DNA of 64,000 bases from Acidobacteriota bacterium (GTDB lineage: Bacteria > Acidobacteriota > Vicinamibacteria > Vicinamibacterales > UBA2999), in assembly GCA_963169195.1 (NCBI GenBank), contig CAUJDN010000066.1, positions 1 through 64,000 of the forward strand, in the 5' to 3' direction. Made by a program: the position numbers and the translations under genes. Under the pieces are notes generated by a model, which did not search any database, had not been told where the DNA came from, and saw only the letters and a list, made by a program, of their open reading frames with translations. Below are positions 1-8,837 of the stretch, one piece after another. Positions within the stretch are counted from its first letter, which is position 1, and each line of letters starts with the position of its first letter.

Positions 1-452
1 AGGGTGCCGGGCGCCAGCCCGGCCAGCCGATCCTTCACCCTGGCGTCGGCCGGATCGAACTTCACGACCTCGCCGATGACCGTGACGTAGGTGTCCACCT
101 CGACGGGCTCGTTCAGCCGCGGCGCCAGCACGAGCACGTCCTGGCCGGTGCTCCTCGTCCGGTCCTGGTCCACGGAAAAAGCCAGGGGGGAGAGCGTCTG
201 GTCCACGGTGCCCATCATGGTGACGTGCTCGCCGACGTAGGCATCTGGCCTGGCGGCCAGCGTGCTGGCCACGACGGGGACCAGCGGCTTCTGGGACGCG
301 GACGGCGCCGCGGGTGCGGGTGTGGCCCCGGCTGGTGGCTGCGCCGGCGGTTGCTGCGCGTGCGGCGCCGCCACCGTGGCGATGAGAGCCAGGGCGGCCG
401 CGGTGAGCGCCAGCGGTCCTGCGCGGCGGCCGTCGAAAGTCCGGCGTGACAT
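1..452 (-). CDS. secreted OB-fold-like protein, 3' end cut by window edge
   Basis: The reverse strand gives an open frame from an ATG at 452-450, preceded by a near-perfect Shine-Dalgarno (complement of 461-469) 8 nt upstream. The protein starts MSRRTF, has a hydrophobic Ala/Leu signal-peptide stretch ending near AAPHAQ, then a Pro/Ala-rich linker. A globular part follows with segments such as GEHVTMMGTVDQ and VDTYVTVIGEVVKFD, which alternate like the beta-strands of an OB-fold. About 150 residues are visible and the C-terminus lies outside the window. I do not recognise a named family. An exported protein is a safe inference; function is unknown. It is divergent from the TonB receptor gene. 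The 284 bp between the two starts carries no feature I can name. Confidence 0.7.
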   Translation of the reverse strand, partial: MSRRTFDGRRAGPLALTAAALALIATVAAPHAQQPPAQPPAGATPAPAAPSASQKPLVPVVASTLAARPDAYVGEHVTMMGTVDQTLSPLAFSVDQDRTRSTGQDVLVLAPRLNEPVEVDTYVTVIGEVVKFDPADARVKDRLAGLAPGT

Positions 453-736
453 GTCGAAGACTCCTCCTTGAACGGCCCGGACGGACGCCGCGCGGCGTCA
501 CCAGGGCCTGTCGAAGGGCCGCATTGTATGGCGAAAGGGCGCTGGAGGTCTCCCGATGTCTCTTTTTGTCATGGGAGGCGTGCCCATGCCATTTGTGCAA
601 GACGATGCCGGTTTTCGCTTGAGCCAGCCGCGTGCCCGGCGTAGTGTGCGGGCAGCAGCGAGTCCCCACGGCCCGCCGCGCGCCCCGGCCACCAGGCGCG
701 CAGCGCCTGACGCGATGGTGGTGGTGGAGGCTCTGT

Positions 737-3700
737 ATGTGCGTGCGGCATGCCTACTTCCTCGTGGCCGTGTGTGTCCTCGCCACGATGCCCTCCGTCT
801 CCGGTGCCCAGACCTTCCTCGGCGGCATCCGCGGCGCCGTCAAGGACGCACAGGGCATCATTCCCGGCGTGACGGTCTCGCTCGCCAACGACGAGACGGG
901 CTTGTCCCGGGACACGGTGTCCAACGAGTCGGGTGAGTATTCGTTCCCGGCAGTGCCGGCGGGGCTCTACACGGTACGGGCGTCCGTGCAGGGGTTCAAG
1001 ACCTTCGAGCGCCAGGGCATCCGCATTGCCACGCAGACATTCGTCACGCTCGACATCGTGCTGGAGGTCGGCACGCTGGAGGAGACCATCACGGTGACGG
1101 CGGACGCGCCGCTCATCGAGACGTCGAACGCGTCGCACGCCGACGTGCTCGATGCCAAGACGCTGGAATCGCTGCCGAGCGTGGGCCGCAACGTCTTCCT
1201 GATGGCCGTGACCGTGCCGACGGTGCAGAGCAGCGGCGACACGCACTGGAACCGCATGCAGGATCAGTCCGGCGCTTCGACGCTGTCGATGGGCGGAGGC
1301 GGCGTGCGCGCGAACAACTACCTGCTCGACGGGTTCCCCATCACGGACCTGGCGAACCGCTCGTCCACCAACCCGAGTGGCGAGATGGTGGAGGACGTGC
1401 GGGTCCAGGTGCACACGTACGACGCCGAGATGGGCCGCACGGGCGGGGGCGTGTTCAACACGAGCGCCCGCTCCGGCACGAATCAGTTTCGCGGCTCCGG
1501 GTTCTTCCTCACGCGGCCGACCGCCCTGGTGGGGCCCAATTTCTTCAACGAGATCCGCGGCATCCCGACCAACGACCAGTACTGGCGGAACGGGGGCGGC
1601 GGCGTGGGCGGCCCCATCGTCCGCGGCCGGACGTTCTTCTGGGCGGCTGGCGAGATGTATCGCGACGGGCAGTCACAGAACGACACGATCCACGTCCCGA
1701 CGGCGGCCATGCGATCGGGCGACTTCTCGAGGCTGATGGACTCGCAGGGCCGCACGATCCCGATCTACGACCCCCTGACGACGGATGCGGCCGGCAACCG
1801 CCAGCCGTTCCCCGGAAACGTCATTCCCGCGAACCGGATCAACCCGGTGGGCCGCGCGTTCGTCGGCGCGCTGCCGGCGCCGACCGTCAACCCGGACGTC
1901 GACGACGGGAACGTAAACCTCCCGGCGCAGGACATCATCGAGTCGAAGGCCCAGCAGATGTCGATCAAGCTGGATCACCACTTCAACAGCTCGATCGCGC
2001 TGACGGGACTCTACTTGTACCAGAGCTCGTCCGAGCCGGATGCCAACTACTACCCGGATGCGCCATATGCGGCCCCCAGCTACCAACTGGATCGCAAAGT
2101 GCACGTGGCCGTGCTGAACAACACTTACATTCTCAATCCGTCCACGGTCGCGACGTTCCGCTTCGGGCTGAACACGTTCGATGACAATTACAGCCTGCCG
2201 TTCGCGTTCGACATGCGCCAGGTGCCCGGCATCAACGCCGGCTTTGCGAACGCACTGCCGCTGCAGAAGTTCCCATCGCTGACGCTCACGGGGTACGAGG
2301 GCACGGGCTTCTCGGGGCAGTCCGACACCCAGTACTACTCGTGGGGCGTGAACGGCGCCGTCACAAGGCTGGCGGGGTCCCACAGCCTCAAGGTGGGCGC
2401 CGACTACCGAATCCTTGGTGTGGATACGTTCAGCTACGGGCAGTCCGCGGGTTCCTACACCTTCAACGGGCGCTTCACGGGCCGCAACGCGAACAACCCG
2501 GGGAACACCGGGAACGCCATCGCCGACCTCCTGCTCGGATATCCGTTCTCGGGGAGCCTGACCCTCACGAGCCCGTTCAACAACTACCTCCACTACTACG
2601 GCGGGTTCGTCCAGGACGACTGGCGCGTGACCGACAGGCTGACCGTCAACTACGGCGTGCGCTTCGAGCACGAGACGGGGCTGGCCGAGAAGAACAACCA
2701 GCTGGCCGTCGCCTTCGACCGGACGACGCCGAGTCCGCTGAACGTGGTGATCCCGGCCGACCCGGTCGCCGGCACGCCGGCCCGACAGGTGACGGGTGGT
2801 CTGGTGTATGCCGGCCAGAACGGCGCCAATGAGTACGTCGGCAAGCCGCCCGCGGTGAAGATCTCGCCGCGGGTGGGCATGGCCTTCAGCCTCAACGAGA
2901 AGACCGTGCTTCGCGGCGGCTACGGCATGTTCTGGGCGCCGTGGCAGTCGGGCGCGCAGAGCACGCCGGGCTACGCGCAGACGAGCACGCTGCAGCAGGA
3001 CGTGCTGGTGCCCATCACGTCCATCGACAACCCGTTCCCTGGCAGCCTGGCGCCCATCTCGGGCAACGGGCTCGGCATGCTGACGAGCGTCAGCAGCTCC
3101 GTCACCTTCATCGACCCGGATCGCGACGCCCCGCGCGTCCACCAGTACTCCGTGGACCTGCAGCGCCAATTGCCGGGCGACATGAGCATTGGCTTCACCT
3201 ACATGGGCGCCACGGGCCGGCACCTCACGTGGGGTGGGACGTCCACCGGCTCGGTGAACATCAACCAGGTTGATCCACAGTACCTGCCGCTCAACAACGT
3301 GGGCGGGCGGAATCGACTCACGGAACTCGTGCCGAACCCGTTCTTCGGCAACCCGGCAGCCGGCGCCTACGCCACGCGGCCCACGCTGCCGCGCAACCAG
3401 CTGCTCCGGCCGTACCCGCAGTTCACCGACGTGAACATGATCTACAGCACGCTGGGCCGCTCGCAGTACCATGCGGGCGTGGTGGCGGTCACCAAGCGCG
3501 CCACGGGCTGGTGGGGCGGGCGCATCAGCTACACGTACAGCCGCCTGAGCGACAACCAGTTCGGGCAGGGCAACTACTACTCGAACGCCCCGGGCATCCT
3601 GAACAACTACACGGCCATCCCGTGGTCCGAGTACTACGATCCCGACGCGGAGTACGGCCGCAGCCGCCTCGACTCCCCGCACAAGCTCGTGGCCAGCCCC

Positions 3701-4243
3701 ATCATCCGGCTCCCGTTCGGCGAGGGCCAGCGCTGGCTGACCGGCGGCGTGGGCAACCTGATCGCGGGTGGCTGGTCCGTGTCGATGGTCATCCAGATGC
3801 AGAGCGGCTTCCCGCTCGGCGTCAGCCAGACCGTGAACAACACGAACCTGCTCGGTTCCAGCCAGCGGCCGAACGTCGTTCCCGGAGTGGAGCAGGGCGT
3901 GCCAGGCAGCATCACGGACCGCCTCCGGAACGATCCGGCCGACAACCTCTACCTGAACCCCAACGCCTTCAGCCAGGCGCCCGCGGGGACCTTCGGCGAC
4001 GCGCCGCGGCTCCTCGACGTGTACTCGCCGTGGCGCAACTCGACGGACATGGCCATCAACAAGGACTTCGGGCTGGGAGGGGCGCGGCGTGCGACCCTGC
4101 GGCTGGAGGTGATCAACCTGTTCGACAATCCGTGGTACGCCGCGCTGGCCAGCACGGCCCAGGGCAACCAGAACTTCGGCCGGGTGACGGCCCAGGCCAA
4201 CTACTCGCGCACGATGCAGGTCACGGCCCGGTTCACCTTCTGA
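737..4243 (+). CDS. TonB-dependent receptor with carboxypeptidase-regulatory N-domain (Oar-like)
   Basis: An outer-membrane gated channel of about 1168 residues. The start at 737 is chosen because GGAGG lies 6 nt upstream and it gives a clean signal peptide (MCVRHAYFLVAVCVLA...SGAQ). The open frame could extend to 632, but that adds an improbable Trp/Arg-rich leader. Residues about 30-110 are a carboxypeptidase-regulatory/Cna-type beta-sandwich (GAVKDAQGIIPGVTVSL...GEYSFPAVPAGLYTV). A plug follows (EETITVTADAPLIET; NNYLLDGFPITD), then a large beta-barrel ending in VTARFTF with a terminal Phe. Such receptors are abundant in Acidobacteriota and Bacteroidota and import large ligands with TonB-ExbBD energy; the ligand here is unknown. 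The gene stands alone and ends at a strong hairpin shared with the convergent dodecin gene. Confidence 0.93.
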   Translation: MCVRHAYFLVAVCVLATMPSVSGAQTFLGGIRGAVKDAQGIIPGVTVSLANDETGLSRDTVSNESGEYSFPAVPAGLYTVRASVQGFKTFERQGIRIATQTFVTLDIVLEVGTLEETITVTADAPLIETSNASHADVLDAKTLESLPSVGRNVFLMAVTVPTVQSSGDTHWNRMQDQSGASTLSMGGGGVRANNYLLDGFPITDLANRSSTNPSGEMVEDVRVQVHTYDAEMGRTGGGVFNTSARSGTNQFRGSGFFLTRPTALVGPNFFNEIRGIPTNDQYWRNGGGGVGGPIVRGRTFFWAAGEMYRDGQSQNDTIHVPTAAMRSGDFSRLMDSQGRTIPIYDPLTTDAAGNRQPFPGNVIPANRINPVGRAFVGALPAPTVNPDVDDGNVNLPAQDIIESKAQQMSIKLDHHFNSSIALTGLYLYQSSSEPDANYYPDAPYAAPSYQLDRKVHVAVLNNTYILNPSTVATFRFGLNTFDDNYSLPFAFDMRQVPGINAGFANALPLQKFPSLTLTGYEGTGFSGQSDTQYYSWGVNGAVTRLAGSHSLKVGADYRILGVDTFSYGQSAGSYTFNGRFTGRNANNPGNTGNAIADLLLGYPFSGSLTLTSPFNNYLHYYGGFVQDDWRVTDRLTVNYGVRFEHETGLAEKNNQLAVAFDRTTPSPLNVVIPADPVAGTPARQVTGGLVYAGQNGANEYVGKPPAVKISPRVGMAFSLNEKTVLRGGYGMFWAPWQSGAQSTPGYAQTSTLQQDVLVPITSIDNPFPGSLAPISGNGLGMLTSVSSSVTFIDPDRDAPRVHQYSVDLQRQLPGDMSIGFTYMGATGRHLTWGGTSTGSVNINQVDPQYLPLNNVGGRNRLTELVPNPFFGNPAAGAYATRPTLPRNQLLRPYPQFTDVNMIYSTLGRSQYHAGVVAVTKRATGWWGGRISYTYSRLSDNQFGQGNYYSNAPGILNNYTAIPWSEYYDPDAEYGRSRLDSPHKLVASPIIRLPFGEGQRWLTGGVGNLIAGGWSVSMVIQMQSGFPLGVSQTVNNTNLLGSSQRPNVVPGVEQGVPGSITDRLRNDPADNLYLNPNAFSQAPAGTFGDAPRLLDVYSPWRNSTDMAINKDFGLGGARRATLRLEVINLFDNPWYAALASTAQGNQNFGRVTAQANYSRTMQVTARFTF

Positions 4244-4257
4244 CCGGGCTGGCACAT

Positions 4258-4289
4258 CCGGTATCCGGCGCGGTGTCGCCGGATACCGG
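4258..4289. terminator. bidirectional hairpin terminator
   Basis: A perfect 13-bp inverted repeat (4258-4270 with 4277-4289, arms CCGGTATCCGGCG and complement) encloses a 6-nt loop. It lies between the converging stops of the TonB receptor (4243) and dodecin (4302). There is no T-tract on either side. The position and stem stability suggest a shared transcription terminator. Confidence 0.7.
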
Positions 4290-4301
4290 AAGCCTGCGTC
4301 C

Positions 4302-4505
4302 TCAGTCTTCCAGGATGAACGTCACCTTCATGTTGACGCGGTACTCCGTGATCTTCCCCTTCTGAACTTCGACCGTCATCTCCTGGACCCAGGCGCCCGT
4401 CACGTTCTTCAGCGTCTTGCTGGCGCGCGCGATGCCCTTCTCGACGGCATCGTCGAAGCTCTTCTTGGATCCCGCGGTGATCTCGGTGACTCGTGCAATG
4501 GCCAT
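4302..4505 (-). CDS. dodecin (flavin-binding storage protein)
   Basis: A 67-residue protein beginning MAIARVTEITAGSKKSFDDA and ending in the strand MKVTFILED. Length and pattern fit dodecins: short strand, helix with SFDDAVEKGIARA, then two long antiparallel strands with GAWVQEMTVEV. Dodecins form hollow dodecamers that bind riboflavin, FMN, FAD or CoA and buffer free flavin in the cytoplasm. A strong AGGAGG lies 6 nt before the ATG (complement of 4511-4516). It is a monocistronic gene convergent with the TonB receptor. Confidence 0.93.
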   Translation of the reverse strand: MAIARVTEITAGSKKSFDDAVEKGIARASKTLKNVTGAWVQEMTVEVQKGKITEYRVNMKVTFILED

Positions 4506-4574
4506 CGGTGCCTCCTGGCGTCACTCTGACCCGACCGGGCCTCGCCTGTAAAGGCGATACAATGCGCGGCCAGC

Positions 4575-6113
4575 ATGGGGGACCCGATCCGTGGCGTCGT
4601 GGTAGTGATGGGCCTGGCGATGTCCGGCGCCTGCGGCGTCCGGGCGCAGGACGCGGCGCGGGCGTGCGACGTCACCGCGTTGCAGGCCCTGGCACCCGCG
4701 GGGACGACGGTCACGTCGGCCCGGATCGTCGAGGCGTCAGGTCCGCGCCCGCGCCACTGCCGGGTCGAGGGGCACGCCGCCTCGGAGGGCAACACGGTCA
4801 ACTTCCGCCTGGGCCTTCCGGACCCGTGGAATGGCAAGTTCGCGTTCCTCGGCGTCGGCGGGCTTGGCGGCACGTTGCCCGCCGTGGATTCGGGTGTCGC
4901 CAGGGGCTACGCGACCGCCTCGACGGACGCGGGCCACGACTCGAGCGACCCGGCGTGGGCGTCGAACCGCGCGAAGGAGATCGACTACGGTTACCGGGGC
5001 ACCCACGTGACGACCGTCGCGAGCAAGGCGCTGACCGCGTCGTTCTACGGGACGCCGCCGCGATACGCCTACTTCAACGGCTGCTCGAACGGCGGACGGC
5101 AGGCGCTCATGGCGGTCCAGCGCTACCCGGACGACTTCGATGGCGTGATTGGGGGACACCCCGCCACGGGCACGCCGATGCAGGTGGGCCGCGCCGTCGT
5201 GTACCAGCAGATGCTGGCCTCGGCGGCGAACTACCTGTCGGCCGATGCCATCGAGACGCTGTCGCGCGCCACGCTGGCGGCGTGTGACAGGGTCGATGGT
5301 CTCGAGGACGGTCTGGTGTCCGACCCGCTGGGGTGCCGGTTCGACCCGGCCTCGCTCACCTGTGGCAGTCCCGCGGCCGCCGGCTGCCTCACGCCGGGGC
5401 AGGTGGCCACGGTGAAGCAGGTCTACGCAGGTGTGAAATCGCCCGATGGCCGGGCCTTCGCGCACGGCTTCCCACCAGGGCACGAGGGCGGTCCCACCGG
5501 CTGGCTGCAGTGGATCGCGGGTCCGGTGCCGCCGGTCCGGCAGGCGGATGGGTCGCTGGCCTACGAAGGCCGCCCGCTGCCGGCCGGCTACGGCCTGATG
5601 GACTTCAACTTCCGGTTTCTCTCGCTCGACACGGACGATCCGTCCTACGGATGGCGGGCCTTCAACGCCGCGCGCGATCTGCCCCGCATGAGAACCATGA
5701 TCGACATCCTCAGCCCGCTCGATGCGGACCTCTCGGCGTTCCGGGCGAGCGGCGGCAAGCTGCTGCTGTATCACGGATGGTCGGACCCCGGCATCAGCGC
5801 GCTGGGCACGCTGGACTACTACGAGCAGGTGGTGAAGACCGCCGGCGGGCCGCGTGAGGCCGATGCCTTCGTGCGTGCGTACTTCATCCCCGGCATGCAC
5901 CACTGCAGCGGGGGCCCGGGGCCGAACCAGTTCGACATGCTGCCCGTGCTCGAGGATTGGGTCGAGCGGGGCGTGGCGCCGGGTGCGGTCGTGGCGTCGC
6001 GGATCGTCGACGGCACGGTGACGCGCACCCGCCCGATCTGTCCCCACCCGCAGGTCGCCCGATACCGCGGGAAGGGGAGCCTCGACGCCGCGGCGAGCTT
6101 CAGCTGCCAGTAG
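4575..6113 (+). CDS. tannase/feruloyl esterase family hydrolase, secreted
   Basis: About 512 residues. An N-terminal hydrophobic segment (GVVVVMGLAMSGACGVRAQ) looks like a signal peptide, so the enzyme is probably exported. The nucleophile motif GCSNGG (near residue 171) has the Cys next to the catalytic Ser that is diagnostic for the tannase/feruloyl esterase family. FRLGLPDPWNGKF and FLGVGGLGG near residues 80-105 are also typical. A late GMHHCSGG supplies the probable catalytic His with the disulfide partner Cys of the CS-D-HC arrangement. The family hydrolyses gallate or hydroxycinnamate esters of plant material. The exact start is uncertain because no clear Shine-Dalgarno is present; ATG 4608 is an alternative. 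Confidence 0.9.
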   Translation: MGDPIRGVVVVMGLAMSGACGVRAQDAARACDVTALQALAPAGTTVTSARIVEASGPRPRHCRVEGHAASEGNTVNFRLGLPDPWNGKFAFLGVGGLGGTLPAVDSGVARGYATASTDAGHDSSDPAWASNRAKEIDYGYRGTHVTTVASKALTASFYGTPPRYAYFNGCSNGGRQALMAVQRYPDDFDGVIGGHPATGTPMQVGRAVVYQQMLASAANYLSADAIETLSRATLAACDRVDGLEDGLVSDPLGCRFDPASLTCGSPAAAGCLTPGQVATVKQVYAGVKSPDGRAFAHGFPPGHEGGPTGWLQWIAGPVPPVRQADGSLAYEGRPLPAGYGLMDFNFRFLSLDTDDPSYGWRAFNAARDLPRMRTMIDILSPLDADLSAFRASGGKLLLYHGWSDPGISALGTLDYYEQVVKTAGGPREADAFVRAYFIPGMHHCSGGPGPNQFDMLPVLEDWVERGVAPGAVVASRIVDGTVTRTRPICPHPQVARYRGKGSLDAAASFSCQ

Positions 6114-6211
6114 GTTGCCGAGTCCGGGACACTGACGGGTGATGGGCAGGCCTGGAGCCGACGGGCCCCGGGGACGCCGGTGGCCGAGTCGCCGCGGCTA
6201 CAATGCCCTTC

Positions 6212-7030
6212 ATGCCCGGGTTGCCCGCCGACGCCCACATTGGGTCGGTCAGCCTCACCGTCTCCGATCTCGACCGATCCCTGGAGTTCTACACGGACGT
6301 GCTGGGGCTCCAGGCCATGAGACGCAGCGGGCACGACGTCACCCTGGGCGCCGGCGGGCCCGCTCTCGTCCGGCTGTCGGCTCGTGAGGGCGCGGTGCGG
6401 AAGCCGAGGCGGACGAGCGGGCTCTATCACGTCGCGATCCTCGTGCCGAATCGTGCGGCGCTCGGCCGCTCGCTCTGGCGACTGACCGAGCGGCGGTGGG
6501 CCCTCACGGGGGCCTCCGACCACCTCGTGAGCGAGGCGCTGTACCTCGACGATCCCGATGGCCTGGGCATCGAGATCTACCGGGATCGGCCGCGTGAGAC
6601 GTGGCGGTACGAGGACGGCGAAGTGGCGATGGCCTCCGAGCCGCTGGACCTGCAGGCCATCGCCGACGAACCTGGCGCCGACGTGGCGTGGACCGGGCTC
6701 GAGGCCGGAACCGTCATCGGCCACGTCCACCTGCACGTGCCGGACCTCGGGCGGGCCGAGGCGTTCTACTGCGACGGCGTGGGCTTCACGCCCAGGCTGC
6801 GCCGCTATCCCGGCGCGCTGTTCGTCGCCGCCGGCGGCTACCACCATCACCTCGGGCTGAACGTGTGGGCGGGCCCCGACGCGCCGCCTCCGCCGGAGAA
6901 CGCCGTGGGCCTCCGCAGTTTCAGCATCGAGGCGCAGCGCCTCCCCGAGCGCGCCGACACCGACCTGGCGACGGGCGTGACGGTGACGTTCCGGGCCACC
7001 GCGGGCGGCGCGGCTGCCAGCGATGAGTGA
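6212..7030 (+). CDS. two-domain VOC protein, catechol-2,3-dioxygenase (CatE)-like
   Basis: About 272 residues holding two vicinal-oxygen-chelate modules. The first has HIGSVSLTVSDLDRSLEFYTDVLGL, split here as HIGSVSLTVSD then LDRSLEFYTDVLGL. The second begins IGHVHLHVPDLGRAEAFYCDGVGF. Likely metal ligands are the His of the second-domain start, the His of the YHHHLGLN segment and a late Glu (FSIEAQ). The layout matches CatE/YwfM-type extradiol dioxygenases and glyoxalase-like relatives; the substrate is not readable. A TACAAT box at 6199-6204 lies exactly 7 nt before ATG 6212, hinting at a leaderless transcript. ATG 6203 is the alternative start. The gene overlaps the next one by 8 bp, so the two are probably co-transcribed. 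Confidence 0.85.
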   Translation: MPGLPADAHIGSVSLTVSDLDRSLEFYTDVLGLQAMRRSGHDVTLGAGGPALVRLSAREGAVRKPRRTSGLYHVAILVPNRAALGRSLWRLTERRWALTGASDHLVSEALYLDDPDGLGIEIYRDRPRETWRYEDGEVAMASEPLDLQAIADEPGADVAWTGLEAGTVIGHVHLHVPDLGRAEAFYCDGVGFTPRLRRYPGALFVAAGGYHHHLGLNVWAGPDAPPPPENAVGLRSFSIEAQRLPERADTDLATGVTVTFRATAGGAAASDE

Positions 7031-8573
7031 CGTCGAGATCCAGCTCAGGGACCGCCGCCTGCACGGCCGATGGCTGGGCAGCGAGCGTGTGCGCGATGCC
7101 TACACGCCGACGCTCGTGTTCCTCCACGAAGGGCTGGGGTGCGTGGAGCTGTGGCGTGGGTTCCCCGGGGCGCTGTGTGCCCGCACCGGGCTCAGGGGCT
7201 TCGCGTACGACCGCACCGGCTACGGCCGCTCGGATCCATGGCCGGCGCCGCCGGGCGCGCGCTACCGGGAGATCGAGGGCGACGCCATCCTGCCGCAGGT
7301 GCTCGATGCGGTCGGCATTGGCACCTGCGTGCTCATCGGGCACAGCGACGGCGGCACCATTGCGCTCAACTACGCGGCGTGCCAGCCGCCGATGCTGCGC
7401 GGCGTGGTGACCATTGGCGCGCACGTCGTCACCGAGGACCGGACCGTGTCGAGTGTCCGGCGGGCGCGCGAGGCCTTTCACGCGGAGGACCTGCGCGGAC
7501 GGCTGCAGGACTACCACGGCGGAAACGTGGACGGCGCCTTTGCCTTGTGGAGCGGCTGCTGGTTGACGGAAGGCTGGGTACCGATGGATGGTGCGCGGCT
7601 CCCTCGCATTCGCGTCCCGGTGCTCGCCCTGCAGGGCGCGTACGACGAGTACTCCACCGAGACGCAGTTGCGCGCCATCGCGCGCGGCGTGTCCGGGCGG
7701 TGTGAAACCCGGGTGATCCCGCAGTGTGGACATGGGCCGCACCTGCAGGACGAAGGCACGATGGTCGAGGTCATTGCCCGCTTCGTCACCACGCTCTGGC
7801 GGGGGCCCTCGGCCGACAGCCGGCGCTCGACCGTCACCGCGGCGCTGTTGCTCGCGTGCGTGCTTGGCGCGGCACCGGTCCGGGCACAGGGCGCGGGATG
7901 CCTCGCCCCGGGCGCCCGGGTCGCCCTGCGCGAGGCCGCGGTCAGCCTGCAGCGGCTGGACGAGGCGGCTGCCGCGGAAGGGCTTCGCGCGGCCTGGCCC
8001 GACGTCCAGGTGTGCCCGGAACTGGCCACCGCCCTCGTGGCCGTGGACGGATGGGTCGAGGCCCGCCGCCTCGCGCCACTCGGAGGCGCGCCCGATCGCC
8101 TGGGGGCGATCAACGGCCTGCTCCGGCGGCTGGACGCGGACCGGGCAACGCTGGCCGCGGCGTCCACGCTGGGCCGCCTCAACCGGTACGCGGAAGCCGC
8201 CCTGCGCGCGGCCGTGGCTGCCGCCCAGGATGAACGCGACGAGATGCAGGCCTATCTGGTGCATGCCCGCGATCTCGCCAGCGCCCTCGCCACCGCGAGG
8301 CAGCCCGCCTGGCCTCTGCCCATTGACGAGGTGGAGGGCGAACTCTGGCTCGAAGTGGATCGGTTCGCGGACGCCCGCGCGGCGTTCGATCGCGCGGCCG
8401 GCGCGCAGAGGGGCGCGCGCGGCGTCCTTGGCCTCGCGCGGTCGCTCGACCGGCTGGGGGAACGGGCCGGCGCCTGCGCGGCCTACCAGCGCGCCGAGGC
8501 CCTGCCGATGAGCGACGCGGCACGGTCCGAGGCCCAACGCGCCCGCGAGCGCCTGGGATGTGGAGATCCCTAG
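7023..8573 (+). CDS. alpha/beta hydrolase fused to a signal-like segment and TPR-like domain
   Basis: 516 residues. Residues 1 to about 262 form an alpha/beta hydrolase: LVFLHEGLG (oxyanion region), AYDRTGYGRSDPW, nucleophile elbow GHSDGG near residue 103, PVLALQGAYDEYS (acid) and QCGHGPH (catalytic His). From about residue 268 a hydrophobic stretch (TVTAALLLACVLGAAPVRAQ) looks exactly like a signal peptide. It is followed by about 230 Ala/Arg-rich helical residues with TPR-like repeats (FADARAAFDRAAGAQ; GERAGACAAYQRAEALP). No in-frame stop separates the halves and no convincing internal ATG/GTG was found. Either this is a real fusion with a mid-chain membrane anchor, or a hydrolase and a secreted TPR protein merged by stop loss. 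It begins inside the VOC gene. Confidence 0.8.
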   Translation: MSDVEIQLRDRRLHGRWLGSERVRDAYTPTLVFLHEGLGCVELWRGFPGALCARTGLRGFAYDRTGYGRSDPWPAPPGARYREIEGDAILPQVLDAVGIGTCVLIGHSDGGTIALNYAACQPPMLRGVVTIGAHVVTEDRTVSSVRRAREAFHAEDLRGRLQDYHGGNVDGAFALWSGCWLTEGWVPMDGARLPRIRVPVLALQGAYDEYSTETQLRAIARGVSGRCETRVIPQCGHGPHLQDEGTMVEVIARFVTTLWRGPSADSRRSTVTAALLLACVLGAAPVRAQGAGCLAPGARVALREAAVSLQRLDEAAAAEGLRAAWPDVQVCPELATALVAVDGWVEARRLAPLGGAPDRLGAINGLLRRLDADRATLAAASTLGRLNRYAEAALRAAVAAAQDERDEMQAYLVHARDLASALATARQPAWPLPIDEVEGELWLEVDRFADARAAFDRAAGAQRGARGVLGLARSLDRLGERAGACAAYQRAEALPMSDAARSEAQRARERLGCGDP

Positions 8574-8824
8574 TGCCGCGGTACCGCCCCGAGGTGCTCG
8601 ATGAGCTGGCCCGGCACGGGCTGTCGCCCCGCGCCGACACGCCGCCCACCCGCCTGCGCGAGCAGATCAACGATCTCTACCGCATCGAGATCCGCGCCCT
8701 GCGCGACCGGTGCCGGGCCGGGGCGTTCCCCACGCAGGCCCTGCCCGCCCGCGTGGTCGAGCTGAGGAAGCGCTACCTGCTCCTGTCCATCCCGATGGAT
8801 CGCTGGGCGGAGCCCGAGCCGTAG
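8573..8824 (+). CDS. small protein preceding formate dehydrogenase, unnamed family
   Basis: 83 residues from GTG 8573, chosen because GGAG sits 7 nt upstream; ATG 8558 would add five residues. The GTG overlaps the stop of the hydrolase gene by one base. The protein is charged and soluble: an N-terminal Pro-rich stretch, then a helical core (REQINDLYRIEIRALRDR) and a C-terminal part (VVELRKRYLLLSIPMDRW). There is no signal, cysteine pair or membrane segment. I do not recognise a family. It lies 13 bp before the catalytic subunit of formate dehydrogenase on the same strand, so an accessory or assembly role in that operon is a reasonable guess, not shown. Confidence 0.65.
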   Translation: MPRYRPEVLDELARHGLSPRADTPPTRLREQINDLYRIEIRALRDRCRAGAFPTQALPARVVELRKRYLLLSIPMDRWAEPEP

Positions 8825-8837
8825 TAGATTGGCACTC

